A DNA stretch of 64,000 nt from Actinomadura madurae (GCF_900115095.1 NZ_FOVH01000023.1:62001-126000); one strand, 5' to 3'; shown: positions 35,678 to 45,046, numbered from the stretch's first letter. Notes: generated by a model not told the origin, from the sequence alone. A program made the numbers and translations.

Positions 35678-38021
35678 GACCGATGACGTCCAGCCCGGGA
35701 GCCTTGCTGATCTCATCGGCGCAGAAGCGTTCGGTCACCCATGCCTTCCTTGAGAACAGGCGGGTCTGGTCGGCGTAGTGCGGGGAGGTGGGGTCGGCCG
35801 ACTGGGAGTAGGTCAGCAGCGTCCGGGTGTCGGGGCAGGCGTCGCCGTCGAAGGAGACGACCTGGACGTAGCTGGAGCCGGTCGTGACCTCGGTGTAGCC
35901 CTTCCCCGGCGTCCACGGCGCCTCGATCTTGTTGAGGATGCCGAGGTCCTCCGTGCCGCCGCCGAGCGGGATCCGCTCACCGTTGCGGACGACGTACTGG
36001 TGGTCGCCCAGCGGAGCGTCGAGCGGCATGCCGGACGACTTCAGCTCGGCGACGGCGTCCAGGAGGGCCTTGCGCGCCGCCCAGGAACCGGTGTTGAAGT
36101 CGCGGGGCGTGCCGACCGGGTCGGACGCGTCGAAGGGGGTCTTCCACAGGTCCCAGGCGTCGGTGGCCCTGCGCCAGTAGCGGTCGAAGAGCATGGCTCC
36201 GCGGCTGCCGGCGTCGGCCGTCCCGTCCCACTTGGCGAGGATGTCGCACGGCTCGCCGAGGCGCATGTCGCGGCACATGGCCACCGTGCCGGACGCCGCG
36301 AGCTCGCCCGCGTGGTTCCGGTCGGCGAAGACGAGGCTCTGCATATCGGCGCGCGTGAAGCGGCCCTCGGCGAGCTGGTCCCGGACGGCGACCAGGCCGC
36401 TGCGGGTGCGGAGCGAGCGGGCGGCCTTCTCGTCGCCGATGATCCGGTCGTAGCCGGTGAGCGGTTCGCCCGGATTCGACAGCCAGTAGCTGTCGTTGGA
36501 GTTGGTGACGTAGTCGGCGCGGGTCAGCACCGGGTAGCGGCCGGGGTCGAGGATGCCCGGCTGGACGGTGCCCGGGGCCCTGCCGGGGGCGCAGGACGAT
36601 CTGGTCCCGTCCAGGATCGCCAGGCCGCCCTGCCGGAAGGTCAGGTGGCCGAGCAGGGTGTTGCAGCGGTCCGCGAACTCGTCGGTGACGTTCGGCAGGA
36701 CCTGGATCTGGGCGAAGAGCGCCTTGCCGCGCGAGTCGGCGGCGATGGTGTTCACCCACGGCAGCCCCTGGGTCCCCTTCAGCGCGCGGACGGCGTCATC
36801 GGTGGTGCGCGCCTTGCCCAGCGCGAGCGAGGTGTTGGCGAGGCGCAGGTTCGTGGCGTTCGGATCTGTGATCGCGTAGGCGTTCCAGGTCGTCCAGGGC
36901 AGGTCGATGGACGACACGGACGTGACGATCGGTCCGTACCGCGTGCGCCACTGCGTGGTGGTGACGGGCTTGAGCGAACCGTCGGGCTGCTTGGCCTGGA
37001 CGGTGACCCGTTGCCGGGTCATCTTCTCCCTCTTGCCGTCGACGAGGTAGGACGTCGGGTCGCCCGGTACCAGGCGCAGTTCGGTGAGCGTGAAGGGGAC
37101 GCCCGTCGCGACGGTGTGGCTCCAGGCGAACGTCGAGGTGTGGCCGATGTTGACCGAGGGCGCGCCGAGGAGGGCGCCGCCGCTCACGTCCAGCTCGCCG
37201 GGGATCGTCTGGTGCGTCTGCCAGAAGCGGCGCCCGTTGTGCCAGGGATAGTGCGGGTTGCCGAGGAGGAGGCCCCGGCCGTTCGCCGTGGCGCCGCCGC
37301 CCACGGCGATGGCGTTGCTGCCCATGCCGGCGTCCGCCATGAGGTTCCGGGCCCCCTCGGCGGCCTTCTCAGGCGGCTGCGTCGAGGGCTTCACCGCGTT
37401 CTCCGCGGGCGGCTCGGCCCTGGTGATCTGGTCGGTCACCATGCCCGAGCCGCCGAGCATCGCCAGCGCGTAGCCGCGGCGGTAGACGTCCTTTTCGGTG
37501 ACCGGCCGCAGCCACCGGGCTCCCTTGCAGGCCGGGTCGGTGATCTCGCCCTCGCGCAGGAACCGGTTGAAGCCCGCCGCCCAGCCCCGGCTGAGCCGCC
37601 GCACGTCCTCGGTGGGTCCGTACGGGGCGGGCGCCGCCGCCAGCCGCTCGACGATCCCGCTGTCGTTGACGGCGGTGAAGAACGCGTCGCTGGCCAGGTT
37701 GGTGGACGCCGAGGACAGCGACCCGTCCGGCCGCTCCGAGGGCCCGAAGTACCTGGAGCGTTCCCCGCGCAGGGTGACGACGCCCTGCGCGATGAGGCAC
37801 GCGTTGTCCTTCGCCGCCGCGTACCCGGTGCCGTACCCGAGACCGGCATAGTCCTTGGCGGTGATGTGCGGGATGCCGTACTCGGTGTAGCGGATCGTCG
37901 CGGACATGCCTCGTCCGCCGACGGTCGCGGCGGACGCTGCACCTGGGGTCAGGAGGGCGACGGGGATCAGCAGGGCGGCGGCCAGGGCGGCTCCCGCCAC
38001 CGGCGATGCGGTGCGCGGCAT
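35664..38021 (-). CDS. Secreted penicillin acylase-family N-terminal nucleophile hydrolase
   Basis: A 785-residue Ntn hydrolase with a Sec signal peptide (about 1-31, cleavage near ASAA). As in penicillin G acylase and the AHL acylase PvdQ, it should self-cleave between Gly234 and Ser235 in GMGSNAIAVGG, giving an alpha chain, a spacer and a beta chain whose N-terminal Ser is the nucleophile. GNPHYPWHNGRRFWQTH is the conserved block after it. Family members cleave amides with acyl side chains: penicillins, acyl-homoserine lactones, cyclic lipopeptides such as echinocandin. The substrate here is unknown. AAGGAG lies 5 nt before the ATG. Confidence 0.88.
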   Translation of the reverse strand: MPRTASPVAGAALAAALLIPVALLTPGAASAATVGGRGMSATIRYTEYGIPHITAKDYAGLGYGTGYAAAKDNACLIAQGVVTLRGERSRYFGPSERPDGSLSSASTNLASDAFFTAVNDSGIVERLAAAPAPYGPTEDVRRLSRGWAAGFNRFLREGEITDPACKGARWLRPVTEKDVYRRGYALAMLGGSGMVTDQITRAEPPAENAVKPSTQPPEKAAEGARNLMADAGMGSNAIAVGGGATANGRGLLLGNPHYPWHNGRRFWQTHQTIPGELDVSGGALLGAPSVNIGHTSTFAWSHTVATGVPFTLTELRLVPGDPTSYLVDGKREKMTRQRVTVQAKQPDGSLKPVTTTQWRTRYGPIVTSVSSIDLPWTTWNAYAITDPNATNLRLANTSLALGKARTTDDAVRALKGTQGLPWVNTIAADSRGKALFAQIQVLPNVTDEFADRCNTLLGHLTFRQGGLAILDGTRSSCAPGRAPGTVQPGILDPGRYPVLTRADYVTNSNDSYWLSNPGEPLTGYDRIIGDEKAARSLRTRSGLVAVRDQLAEGRFTRADMQSLVFADRNHAGELAASGTVAMCRDMRLGEPCDILAKWDGTADAGSRGAMLFDRYWRRATDAWDLWKTPFDASDPVGTPRDFNTGSWAARKALLDAVAELKSSGMPLDAPLGDHQYVVRNGERIPLGGGTEDLGILNKIEAPWTPGKGYTEVTTGSSYVQVVSFDGDACPDTRTLLTYSQSADPTSPHYADQTRLFSRKAWVTERFCADEISKAPGLDVIGLSGN

Positions 38022-38099
38022 CGGGGCTCCTTGATCACAGAGGCCCCGCAAAGCTGACATATGCCAGCGGTCCTGGCAAGGTCCGGTCCCGGTCAGGGC

Positions 38100-38882
38100 C
38101 TAGAGGACCTTGCTCAGAAACGCCTTCGTCCGCTCGTTGGTGGGGTTGTCCAGGATGTCGGAGGGACGGCCCGACTCGACGATCACGCCGCCGTCCATGA
38201 AGACGACGCGGTCGGCGACCTCGCGGGCGAAGCCGATCTCGTGCGTGACGACGATCATGGTGAGGCCCTCCTCGGCGAGGGTCTTCATGGTGTCCAGGAC
38301 GTCCCCGACCAGCTCGGGATCCAGCGCCGAGGTCGGCTCGTCGAACAGCATCAGCTTCGGCCGCATGGCGAGGGCGCGGGCGATCGCGACGCGCTGCTGC
38401 TGGCCGCCGGACAGGTGCCGGGGGTAGCTGCCCGACTTGTCGGCGAGGCCGACCTTGGCGAGCAGCTCGCCGGCCCGCGCCCGGGCCTCGGCGCGAGGCT
38501 CGCCGCGCACGCCGGTGGGCGCCTCGATCACGTTCTGCAGCACGGTCAGGTGCGGGAACAGGTTGAACTGCTGGAACACCATGCCGATCTCGCGGCGCTG
38601 CCGGGTGATGGCGCGCTTGCGCAGGTGCCGGACCCTGCCGCCGGCGGCGGTGAAGCCGATCAGCTCGCCGTCGACGTGGACGGAGCCCCCGTCGATGGTC
38701 TCCAGGTGGTTCACGCAGCGCAGGAACGTCGACTTGCCCGACCCGGACGGCCCGAGCACCACCACGACCTCGCCGGGGCTCACGTCGAGGTCGACGCCCT
38801 TCAGCACCTCCAGGTGCCCGAACTTCTTGCGGACGTTGCGCGCCCGCACCATCGGCACGGACTCCTTCACAGCGGCGGTCAC
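38100..38882 (-). CDS. Polar amino acid ABC transporter, ATP-binding subunit
   Basis: A 260-residue ATPase of the GlnQ/HisP type. Walker A is [10 protein letters not shown] loop [12 protein letters not shown], signature LSGGQQQR, Walker B LMLFDEP and switch His in VVTHEIGFA. It powers import through the permease encoded just upstream. The GTG start overlaps the permease stop (GTGA) and has GGAGGT 6 nt before it. It is the last gene of the five-gene operon beginning at 42525. Confidence 0.93.
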   Translation of the reverse strand: MTAAVKESVPMVRARNVRKKFGHLEVLKGVDLDVSPGEVVVVLGPSGSGKSTFLRCVNHLETIDGGSVHVDGELIGFTAAGGRVRHLRKRAITRQRREIGMVFQQFNLFPHLTVLQNVIEAPTGVRGEPRAEARARAGELLAKVGLADKSGSYPRHLSGGQQQRVAIARALAMRPKLMLFDEPTSALDPELVGDVLDTMKTLAEEGLTMIVVTHEIGFAREVADRVVFMDGGVIVESGRPSDILDNPTNERTKAFLSKVL

Positions 38883-39817
38883 GGCGACACCTCCGGGGCG
38901 GGGCGGCGGCGCCGCATCAGGACGAAGTCCCAGAAGCCCTGCCGGGCGTTGCGGGTCGCGCCGCGCGAGTAGTGGTGCTCGATGAACGACTGCCCGACGT
39001 ACAGGATCGAGGTGATCACCAGGTACCAGAGGCAGGCGACGAGCAGCAGCGGGATGGTCTGGAACGTCCGGTTGTAGATCGACTGGACGGTGTAGAGCAG
39101 GTCGGCCAGCGCGATCACGCTGACCAGCGAGGTGGCCTTCAGCATGTTGATCACCTGGCTGCCGGTCGGCGGGATGATGAACCGCATCGCCTGCGGCAGC
39201 ACGATCCGCCGGAAGGTGCGGGCGCCGCCCATGCCGAGCGCCTGCGCCGCCTCGGTCTGGCCGGGGTCGACGGCCAGCAGGCCACCGCGGATGATCTCCG
39301 CCATGTAGGCGGCCTCGTTCAGGCCGAGGCCGAGGATGGCCGCGATCAGCGGGGTGATGAGGTGGTTGGTGTCGCCGTGCAGGAACTCCGGCCCGAACGG
39401 GATGCCGACCGAAAGCCGCGGCATGAGCGCCGACAGGTTGTACCAGATGACGAGCTGCACGAGGACGGGCACGCCGCGGAAGAACCACACGTACAGGCCG
39501 CAGGCGGTGCGCAGGAGCGGGTTGTCGGACAGCCGCCCGACCGCGAGCAGGACACCGCCCGCGATCCCGACCGCCATCGCGATGACGGTCAGCTCGATCG
39601 TGATGGCGATGCCGTCGCCGATGATCGAGGCGTTCATGTAGCGGCCGACGACGTCCCACTGAAAGTTGTCGTTGGTCCACAGCAGGTGCGCGAACTGGAC
39701 GGCCAGGACGAGCACGACGAGCGAGGCGACCCACCGCAGTGGGTGCCGGACGTGGGCGGCGCCCGCCACGTCGACGTCGGCGACGGTGTCGCGGGACTGC
39801 TCCTTGGTCAGGGTCAC
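38879..39817 (-). CDS. Polar amino acid ABC transporter, permease subunit
   Basis: A 312-residue inner-membrane permease of the HisM/GlnP family with an unusually long N-terminal cytoplasmic tail (about 28 residues) before the first helix. About five to six helices and the EAA loop ([22 protein letters not shown]) are visible. One permease gene only, so it probably acts as a homodimer. It starts at GTG 39817, 7 nt after the binding-protein stop, and overlaps the ATPase gene by 4 nt. Confidence 0.9.
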   Translation of the reverse strand: MTLTKEQSRDTVADVDVAGAAHVRHPLRWVASLVVLVLAVQFAHLLWTNDNFQWDVVGRYMNASIIGDGIAITIELTVIAMAVGIAGGVLLAVGRLSDNPLLRTACGLYVWFFRGVPVLVQLVIWYNLSALMPRLSVGIPFGPEFLHGDTNHLITPLIAAILGLGLNEAAYMAEIIRGGLLAVDPGQTEAAQALGMGGARTFRRIVLPQAMRFIIPPTGSQVINMLKATSLVSVIALADLLYTVQSIYNRTFQTIPLLLVACLWYLVITSILYVGQSFIEHHYSRGATRNARQGFWDFVLMRRRRPAPEVSP

Positions 39818-39824
39818 GTCCGGT

Positions 39825-40766
39825 TCACCCCTCTCTGGGCGCCAGGTTCACGCCCGGCTTGTCCAGCATGTTGGAGGCCAGGCCCCACTTGGTCATGACC
39901 TTCTTGTAGGTGCCGTTCTCGATGAGCTTGCGGAACCCTTCGAGGAGAACGTCCCGTAGCGGCGAGTCCTTGGCGACCACCGAGCCCTGGTACAGGTCGT
40001 CGAACCCGTTGGGCTTGCCGGTCCCGGCCAGTTCGAGGTCGTCGCCCGACTGCTTGACGAAGTAGCTGAGCGGCGCCTGCGAGGAGAAGAACCCGTCGGC
40101 CCGGTGCGACCGGACCGCGAGGATCGCGGTCGGCTGGTCCTTGTAGGACTGCACCTCCACGGCGGGCTTGCCCTCCTGGACGCACTTGGCGGACTGCTTC
40201 TTGACGACGTCCTCGGCCGAGCCGCCCGCCATCACGGAGATCTTCGTCCCGCACGTGTCGGTGATCGAGTTGATGTGCTTGGGGTTGCCCTTCAGGACGG
40301 CGAACACGACGAACTCGCGGACCCAGTCGACGAAGTCGTTGGCGGCCTCGCGCTCGGGGAAGTCGCCGACCGGGCCCATCGCGAAGTCGTACCGGCCGGC
40401 CTTGATCCCGGTGAGCAGGCTGGGCAGCCCGTCCACGGTGACGTGCTCGATCTTGACGCCGAGCAGCTGGCTCAGCGCCGTCGTCAGGTCGGCGGACGCG
40501 CCGCTCAGCGACCGCCCGTCCGAACCCGCGATCTCGTAGGGCGGGAACGACCCGTTGTTGACCGACACCAGCCTGCCCGACGCCTTGGTCTTCGCGGGCA
40601 GCCGGTCGTGCAGCCCGCGGTCGAGGGTCTGGCGGAGCTGGGCCTCGTCGACGCCCTGCGACGACTTGCCGTTCAGGATGCCCTCCGCCTCCGGCGGGTT
40701 CGCCCCGCACCCGGCGGTCCCCGCGAGCAGGGCCGCCGCGGACAGGGCGGCGATGGCGCGTCTCAT
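39825..40766 (-). CDS. Polar amino acid ABC transporter, substrate-binding lipoprotein
   Basis: A 313-residue lipoprotein: signal peptide with lipobox AGC (Cys20), then a family 3 solute-binding fold (NGSFPPYEIAGSDGRSL, GIKAGRYDFAMGPVGDFPER, DGFFSSQAPLSYFV). The ligand is probably a small amine or amino acid derivative; the linked nitrilase and decarboxylase-like proteins suggest it is not an ordinary amino acid. GAGGAG precedes the ATG, which overlaps the nitrilase stop (ATGA). Confidence 0.9.
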   Translation of the reverse strand: MRRAIAALSAAALLAGTAGCGANPPEAEGILNGKSSQGVDEAQLRQTLDRGLHDRLPAKTKASGRLVSVNNGSFPPYEIAGSDGRSLSGASADLTTALSQLLGVKIEHVTVDGLPSLLTGIKAGRYDFAMGPVGDFPEREAANDFVDWVREFVVFAVLKGNPKHINSITDTCGTKISVMAGGSAEDVVKKQSAKCVQEGKPAVEVQSYKDQPTAILAVRSHRADGFFSSQAPLSYFVKQSGDDLELAGTGKPNGFDDLYQGSVVAKDSPLRDVLLEGFRKLIENGTYKKVMTKWGLASNMLDKPGVNLAPREG

Positions 40767-41572
40767 GCGGACTCCTCTACGGGACGGATGGACGGGTCGA
40801 CGCGGAACCGGCGGTTGGCGAGCACGGGCAGCCGGCCGCGGGCGTCGGCGAGCTCGTCCCGGTCGGCGATGGCCCAGAGCAGGCCGGGACGCTCGCCCAG
40901 CCGGTCGCGGACGATGCCGAGCGGGTCGACGACCATGCTCGATCCGATGTTGCGGCGGCCGCACTCGCCGGAGGCCGCGACGTAGCAGGTGTTCTCCAGC
41001 GCGCGGGCGGTCACCATGACCTGCCAGTGCCATTCCTTGGCGGGGCCGCGCACCCAGGCCGCCGGCACGGCGAGCACCTGCGCTCCCGCGTCGACCAGCA
41101 GCCTGGCCATCTCCGGGAATCGTACGTCGTAGCAGGTCATGAGTCCGACGCGCCAGCCGGCGCAGTCGAGGACGACGGGCTCGCCGTCGCCGGGCGTCAC
41201 CCGGTCCGACTCGCGCGCCCCGAACGCGTCGTACAGGTGCACCTTGCGGTAGACGGCGGCCAGCTCGCCGTCCCGGACGGCGACGAGGGTGTTGAAGACC
41301 TTGCCGTCCCCGGCCGGTTCGTGGACGCCGGCGACGACCGTCGTCCGCGAACCCTCGGTGTGGGCGCGCAGGCCGGTCACGAACGGGCCGTCCAGCGGCT
41401 GCGCCGCCCCGGCGATCCGCTCCGGCTCGTCGATGAACAGGGCGAGGGAGTCCTCGGGGAGGACCAGCAGATCCGCCCCGCCCTCGACCGCCTCGTCGAT
41501 CAGCCCCATGCAGGTCTTGAGATTGGTCTGCCAGTCCTCGGTGGAGGCGAACTGGCCCACGGCGATCCTCAT
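40763..41572 (-). CDS. Carbon-nitrogen hydrolase (nitrilase/amidase family)
   Basis: 269 residues of the nitrilase superfamily. The Glu-Lys-Cys triad is visible: Glu40 in LVLPED, Lys110 in YRKVHLYD and Cys147 in MTCYDVRFPE. The closest groups are omega-amidase/NIT2-like and carbamoyl-hydrolase-like enzymes; a true nitrilase is less likely. It is coupled by ATGA overlaps to the upstream decarboxylase-like gene and the downstream binding-protein gene. It probably deaminates an imported amide or a product made from it. Confidence 0.88.
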   Translation of the reverse strand: MRIAVGQFASTEDWQTNLKTCMGLIDEAVEGGADLLVLPEDSLALFIDEPERIAGAAQPLDGPFVTGLRAHTEGSRTTVVAGVHEPAGDGKVFNTLVAVRDGELAAVYRKVHLYDAFGARESDRVTPGDGEPVVLDCAGWRVGLMTCYDVRFPEMARLLVDAGAQVLAVPAAWVRGPAKEWHWQVMVTARALENTCYVAASGECGRRNIGSSMVVDPLGIVRDRLGERPGLLWAIADRDELADARGRLPVLANRRFRVDPSIRPVEESA

Positions 41573-42525
41573 CCGAAGAGCTCCTCGGCCTTGATCGGGC
41601 GGGGCGCGATGCCCTGCTCGTGCAGTTCCGCGCAGAACGCGGAGGTCATGGCGGCGTTGGCCGCGGTCCCGTAGGGCATCCAGTCGGGACCGAAGATCCG
41701 CGCCTGCTGCTCCAGCTCGTCCAGGAGCCAGGGCGTGGTGTCGGCGAGCAGCCGCCGGCGCTCCAGCCACATCCGCTTGGACTCCTCGAACGCGTCCTGG
41801 AGCGATTCGGGGAGCCAGGGGTGCTCGTCCACGACCTCGCGTTTGAGGGCGAGGAGGTGGATCCCGGGGACGAAGCCCGTCCGACCGAAGTACGCCGCCT
41901 CGGCGCCGCGGTAGTCCCCGTACAGGTGGCGGAACCGGCCGCGGGCGGTAAACATCTCCGGCGGCATGAACGGCGTGAAGATCGCGTCGAACGTCCCGTC
42001 GGCGAGCCCGTCGACGAGGGCGGTCTCCGCGACCCGTGCGTTGCCGGGCAGCGGGCGGGGGCCGACGCGGTCCTTGCCGGTCTCGCCGGTCGTCAGGGGT
42101 CCGATCCGCCACTGGACGGCGGACAGGTCGACGCCCTCGGCCCGCAGCAGCGCCCGCGTCCAGGTGTTGCCGGAGTCGGGCCAGCCGGTGAGGCCGATCG
42201 TCGCGCCCGCGAGCTCCCGCGGCGAGGTGAGCGGGCTGTCCCGGCGGACCAGCACGCAGCGCTGCCGGAAGCCGCGCATCAGGAAGACCGGCAGGCCGAC
42301 GAGGCGGTCGTCGCCGCCGGCGCGGCCGAGGGCGTACCGGCTGAAGGACGTCTCGCCGCCGTGCAGGCCCGGCTCGGCGAGGACGTCGGGGGTGATGTCC
42401 CGGGTCTCGATCTCCAGGGCCGCCCCGCGGGCGCGCGCCCGGCCGGTCAGCAGCGGGACGACATGGTCCCAGTCCCGCACCGCCAGGCGTATCCGTGGAA
42501 TCGGCACGACGCTCCATTTCCGCAT
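41569..42525 (-). CDS. 4,5-dihydroxyphthalate decarboxylase-like protein (SBP fold)
   Basis: 318 residues with a periplasmic-binding-protein fold but no signal peptide, so cytoplasmic. HGGETSFSRYALGRAGG and GLPVFLMRGFRQRCVLVRRDS match the Pht5 (4,5-dihydroxyphthalate decarboxylase) group, whose members include enzymes and binding proteins of unknown ligand. It is the first gene of the operon with a nitrilase and an amino acid ABC transporter and is divergent from mocR. Either an aromatic or heterocyclic carboxylate is decarboxylated here, or the protein acts as a ligand sensor; the sequence does not decide. Confidence 0.75.
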   Translation of the reverse strand: MRKWSVVPIPRIRLAVRDWDHVVPLLTGRARARGAALEIETRDITPDVLAEPGLHGGETSFSRYALGRAGGDDRLVGLPVFLMRGFRQRCVLVRRDSPLTSPRELAGATIGLTGWPDSGNTWTRALLRAEGVDLSAVQWRIGPLTTGETGKDRVGPRPLPGNARVAETALVDGLADGTFDAIFTPFMPPEMFTARGRFRHLYGDYRGAEAAYFGRTGFVPGIHLLALKREVVDEHPWLPESLQDAFEESKRMWLERRRLLADTTPWLLDELEQQARIFGPDWMPYGTAANAAMTSAFCAELHEQGIAPRPIKAEELFG

Positions 42526-42567
42526 GTGGGAGGGGTTTCGAAGGCGCCTCGGGGGCGACGCGTCCCG

Positions 42568-42596
42568 ACTCTAGGGTCTGTTTGTAGCCAGTACAA
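42568..42596 (-). promoter_or_regulatory. Promoter of the transport/catabolic operon with an inverted repeat
   Basis: On the minus strand TTGTAC (42591-42596) and TAGAGT (42568-42573) are spaced by 17 bp, putting the start point about 36 nt before the 42525 ATG. The inverted repeat TTGTA-GCCAG-TACAA (42582-42596) covers the -35 region, a good position for MocR control. Confidence 0.5.
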
Positions 42597-42602
42597 TGGG
42601 GC

Positions 42603-42620
42603 TTTTGTTACTGCACAAAA
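42603..42620. promoter_or_regulatory. Second inverted repeat upstream of the MocR gene
   Basis: TTTTGT and ACAAAA are perfect arms around TACTGC. The site lies 7 bp downstream of the first repeat (42582-42596) and shares the TTGT...ACAA layout. The two together are a likely MocR-binding region between the divergent genes. Confidence 0.5.
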
Positions 42621-42636
42621 CTTGGCGGAGGGGTTC

Positions 42637-43971
42637 GTGATCGACGCGCCATGGCTGGCCGAGCGCATCGGCGACCGGACGGCCCGGGGCATCGCCGCCG
42701 CGCTGACGAGCCTGATCCGCAGCGGGGAGATCCCGGCGGGCACCCGGCTGCCGACCGTCCGGGGCCTCGCGGCCGAGCTCGGGGTCAGCCCCGGCACCGT
42801 CGCCGACGCCTGGACGACGCTGCGCCGGCACCGCGTCGTCAGCGCGCAGCGGCGCCGCGGCACGGTGGTGATCGGCCCGCCCAACGTCCCGCATCCGGCC
42901 CGGTACGAGCGGATCGGCGAGTTCGGCACCCGGCTCGCGATCGACCTCGCCGTCGCCGCGCCCGACCCGGCCCTGCTGCCGCCCCTCGACGCGGCGCTCG
43001 CCGCCGGGGCGCGCACCGCGAACCTGAACGACTACACCCGCGAGACGATCACGCCCGCGCTGCGCGCGGCGGTCGAGCCCGGCTGGCCGTTCCCCGCACC
43101 CGGCCTGCTGACCGCCGGAGGCGGCTACGAGGGCGTCCAGCTCCTCTGCCAGACGGTCGCCGTCCCCGGTGACCGGATCGCCGTCGAGGACCCGACCGGC
43201 GCCCGCCTGCTGGACATCCTGGAGGCGCAGGGAGCGGAGATCGTCCCGGTCGCCTGCGACGCCGAGGGCCCCGTGCCGGACTCCCTCGCCGAGGCCCTCG
43301 CGTCCAGGCCCGCGGCGTTCGTCTACCAGCCGCGCGCGCACACCCCCCGCGGGCACGCGCTGACCGCCGGCCGCGCCGCCGACCTCGCCGCGCTCCTCGC
43401 CCGCGTCACCACGCTCGTGATCGAGGACGACGGCACCGGCGAGGTGTCCGCCTCCCCCGCCGTCAGCGTCGGGACGCACCTGCCGGAGCGCACCGTCCTC
43501 GTCCGCTCGTACTCCAAGTCGCACGGGCCCGACCTGCGCATCGCCGTGATCGGCGGCGCGGCCGAGCCGGTCGAGCGGGTCCGGGTGCTGCGCAGCTTCG
43601 GCACCGGCTGGACGAGCCGCATCCTGCAGGACGCCCTGGCGTACCTGCTGGCCGACGCGGCCACCCGCGAGGTCGTCGCCCATGCCCGCCGCACCTACGC
43701 CGAGCGCCGCGACGCGCTGGCCTCCGCGCTCGCCGAACGCGGCGTCGCGACCGGCAACCGCGACGGCCTGATGCTGTGGGTTCCCGTCGCGGACGAGTCC
43801 GGCGCCCTGGTCACGCTGGCCGCGCACGGTGTCGCCGCCGCGCCGGGCAGCCGCTACCAGGTCGTCCCGTCCGCGCCGCACCTGCGGATCGCGACGAGCC
43901 GCCTGCACGACACCCCGATCCCGATCCCGGAGCTGGCCGACCTGGTCGCGCTGGCCGCCCGCCCCAGCTAG
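42637..43971 (+). CDS. MocR/GabR-type PLP-dependent transcriptional regulator
   Basis: 444 residues: an N-terminal GntR winged helix (about 15-80, SGEIPAGTRLPTVRGLAAELGVSPGTVADAW region) fused to an aminotransferase class I fold (about 105-440). The PLP lysine is Lys294 in RSYSKSHGPDLR. MocR proteins use bound PLP to sense amines such as GABA or to sense vitamin B6 itself. The divergent operon imports and degrades a nitrogen compound, so an amine effector is likely. GGAGG lies 5 nt before the GTG start. The stop overlaps the Nudix gene stop (CTAG). Confidence 0.9.
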   Translation: MIDAPWLAERIGDRTARGIAAALTSLIRSGEIPAGTRLPTVRGLAAELGVSPGTVADAWTTLRRHRVVSAQRRRGTVVIGPPNVPHPARYERIGEFGTRLAIDLAVAAPDPALLPPLDAALAAGARTANLNDYTRETITPALRAAVEPGWPFPAPGLLTAGGGYEGVQLLCQTVAVPGDRIAVEDPTGARLLDILEAQGAEIVPVACDAEGPVPDSLAEALASRPAAFVYQPRAHTPRGHALTAGRAADLAALLARVTTLVIEDDGTGEVSASPAVSVGTHLPERTVLVRSYSKSHGPDLRIAVIGGAAEPVERVRVLRSFGTGWTSRILQDALAYLLADAATREVVAHARRTYAERRDALASALAERGVATGNRDGLMLWVPVADESGALVTLAAHGVAAAPGSRYQVVPSAPHLRIATSRLHDTPIPIPELADLVALAARPS

Positions 43972-44411
43972 GGAAGGAGGCCGGGCAGGTCGTCCGCGTA
44001 CTCGCTCAGGTAGACGGCGAGGGTCTCGGGGATGAGGTCGATCTCCGCGAGACCGGCGGGCGTGCACGGGACGAGGTCGACGTCGTAGCGGCCCTTGGCC
44101 GGGTCGTCGAACTCGGGGCCGTGCCTGCGGGACAGGTCCATCGTCTCCAGGCGGCACACGTAGAAGGTGTTCAGGCGGTGCACTTCGGGGCTCTGCTCGC
44201 CGCACGCGAACACCTGGCGGAGCGGCCCCGCGGTCGCACCGAGCTCCTCGTCCAGCTCCCGGCGCAGGGCGGCCTCCGGGCTCGCGTCGGTGGGCTCGAT
44301 CTTGCCGCCCGGCGTCGTCCAGTAGACGGGACGGTCCGGACGGGTGCGGCGCAGCAGCACCAGCGCGTCGCCGTCCAGGAGGAGGGCGCGGACGGCCCGG
44401 CGGACCCTCAT
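43968..44411 (-). CDS. Nudix hydrolase
   Basis: A 147-residue Nudix protein. The box reads GGKIEPTDASPEAALRRE then LDEELG, one residue longer than the usual loop between the Gly and the RE part; the metal-binding Glu residues are present. MutT-like proteins hydrolyse nucleoside diphosphate derivatives; the substrate is unknown. It overlaps the response-regulator gene upstream by 4 nt (ATGA) and is probably cotranscribed with that two-component system. Confidence 0.87.
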   Translation of the reverse strand: MRVRRAVRALLLDGDALVLLRRTRPDRPVYWTTPGGKIEPTDASPEAALRRELDEELGATAGPLRQVFACGEQSPEVHRLNTFYVCRLETMDLSRRHGPEFDDPAKGRYDVDLVPCTPAGLAEIDLIPETLAVYLSEYADDLPGLLP

Positions 44412-45046
44412 GGGTTCAGGTAGGCGAGGACCGCGAGGACGCGGCGGTGCCCGCTGTCGGACGGCGGCAGCCCGAGCTTGGCGAAGATCGCGCCGATGTG
44501 CTTGCTGACCGACCGCTCGGTGATGACGAGGGTGGTCGCGATCGTGGCGTTGCCGAGGCCCTGCGCCATCAGACCGAGCACCTCGTGCTCGCGCGGGGTG
44601 AGCGCCTGGAGGGGGTCGTGGCGCGACGTCATCAGCTGGGAGACGACCTCGGGGTCGAGGGCGGTGCCGCCCGCGGCGACGCGGGACAGGGCGTCCAGGA
44701 ACTCGTCGACGCGGCTGACGCGGTCCTTGAGAAGGTATCCGACGCCGCCGGCGCCGCCCGCGAGCAGCTCGGCGGCGTAGGTCTCCTCGACGTACTGCGA
44801 CAGGACCAGGACCGGCAGGTCCGGCAGCCTCTTGCGGGCCTCGATCGCCGCGCGCAGCCCCTCGTCCCGGAACCCGGGCGGGAGCCGGACGTCGAGGACG
44901 GCGGCGTCCGGGCGGTGCTCCAGCAGCGCGGGCAGCACGTCCTGCCCGGTGGCGGCGGCCGCGACGACCTCGTGGCCGTCGGATTCGAGCAGCATGACGA
45001 GGCCCTCGCGGAGCAGGGCGTTGTCCTCCGCGATCACGATCCGCAC
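44408..45046 (-). CDS. LuxR-family response regulator
   Basis: 212 residues. The receiver has AED at 6-8, phospho-acceptor Asp52 in AAVLDVRLP and the conserved Lys in GYLLKDRV. The output domain is LuxR-type (LTPREHEVLGLMAQGLGNATIA). It starts inside the kinase 3' end (13-nt overlap) with a GTG. Its likely target is the divergent ABC exporter at 46427, across a region holding a 22-bp palindrome. Confidence 0.9.
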   Translation of the reverse strand: MRIVIAEDNALLREGLVMLLESDGHEVVAAAATGQDVLPALLEHRPDAAVLDVRLPPGFRDEGLRAAIEARKRLPDLPVLVLSQYVEETYAAELLAGGAGGVGYLLKDRVSRVDEFLDALSRVAAGGTALDPEVVSQLMTSRHDPLQALTPREHEVLGLMAQGLGNATIATTLVITERSVSKHIGAIFAKLGLPPSDSGHRRVLAVLAYLNP

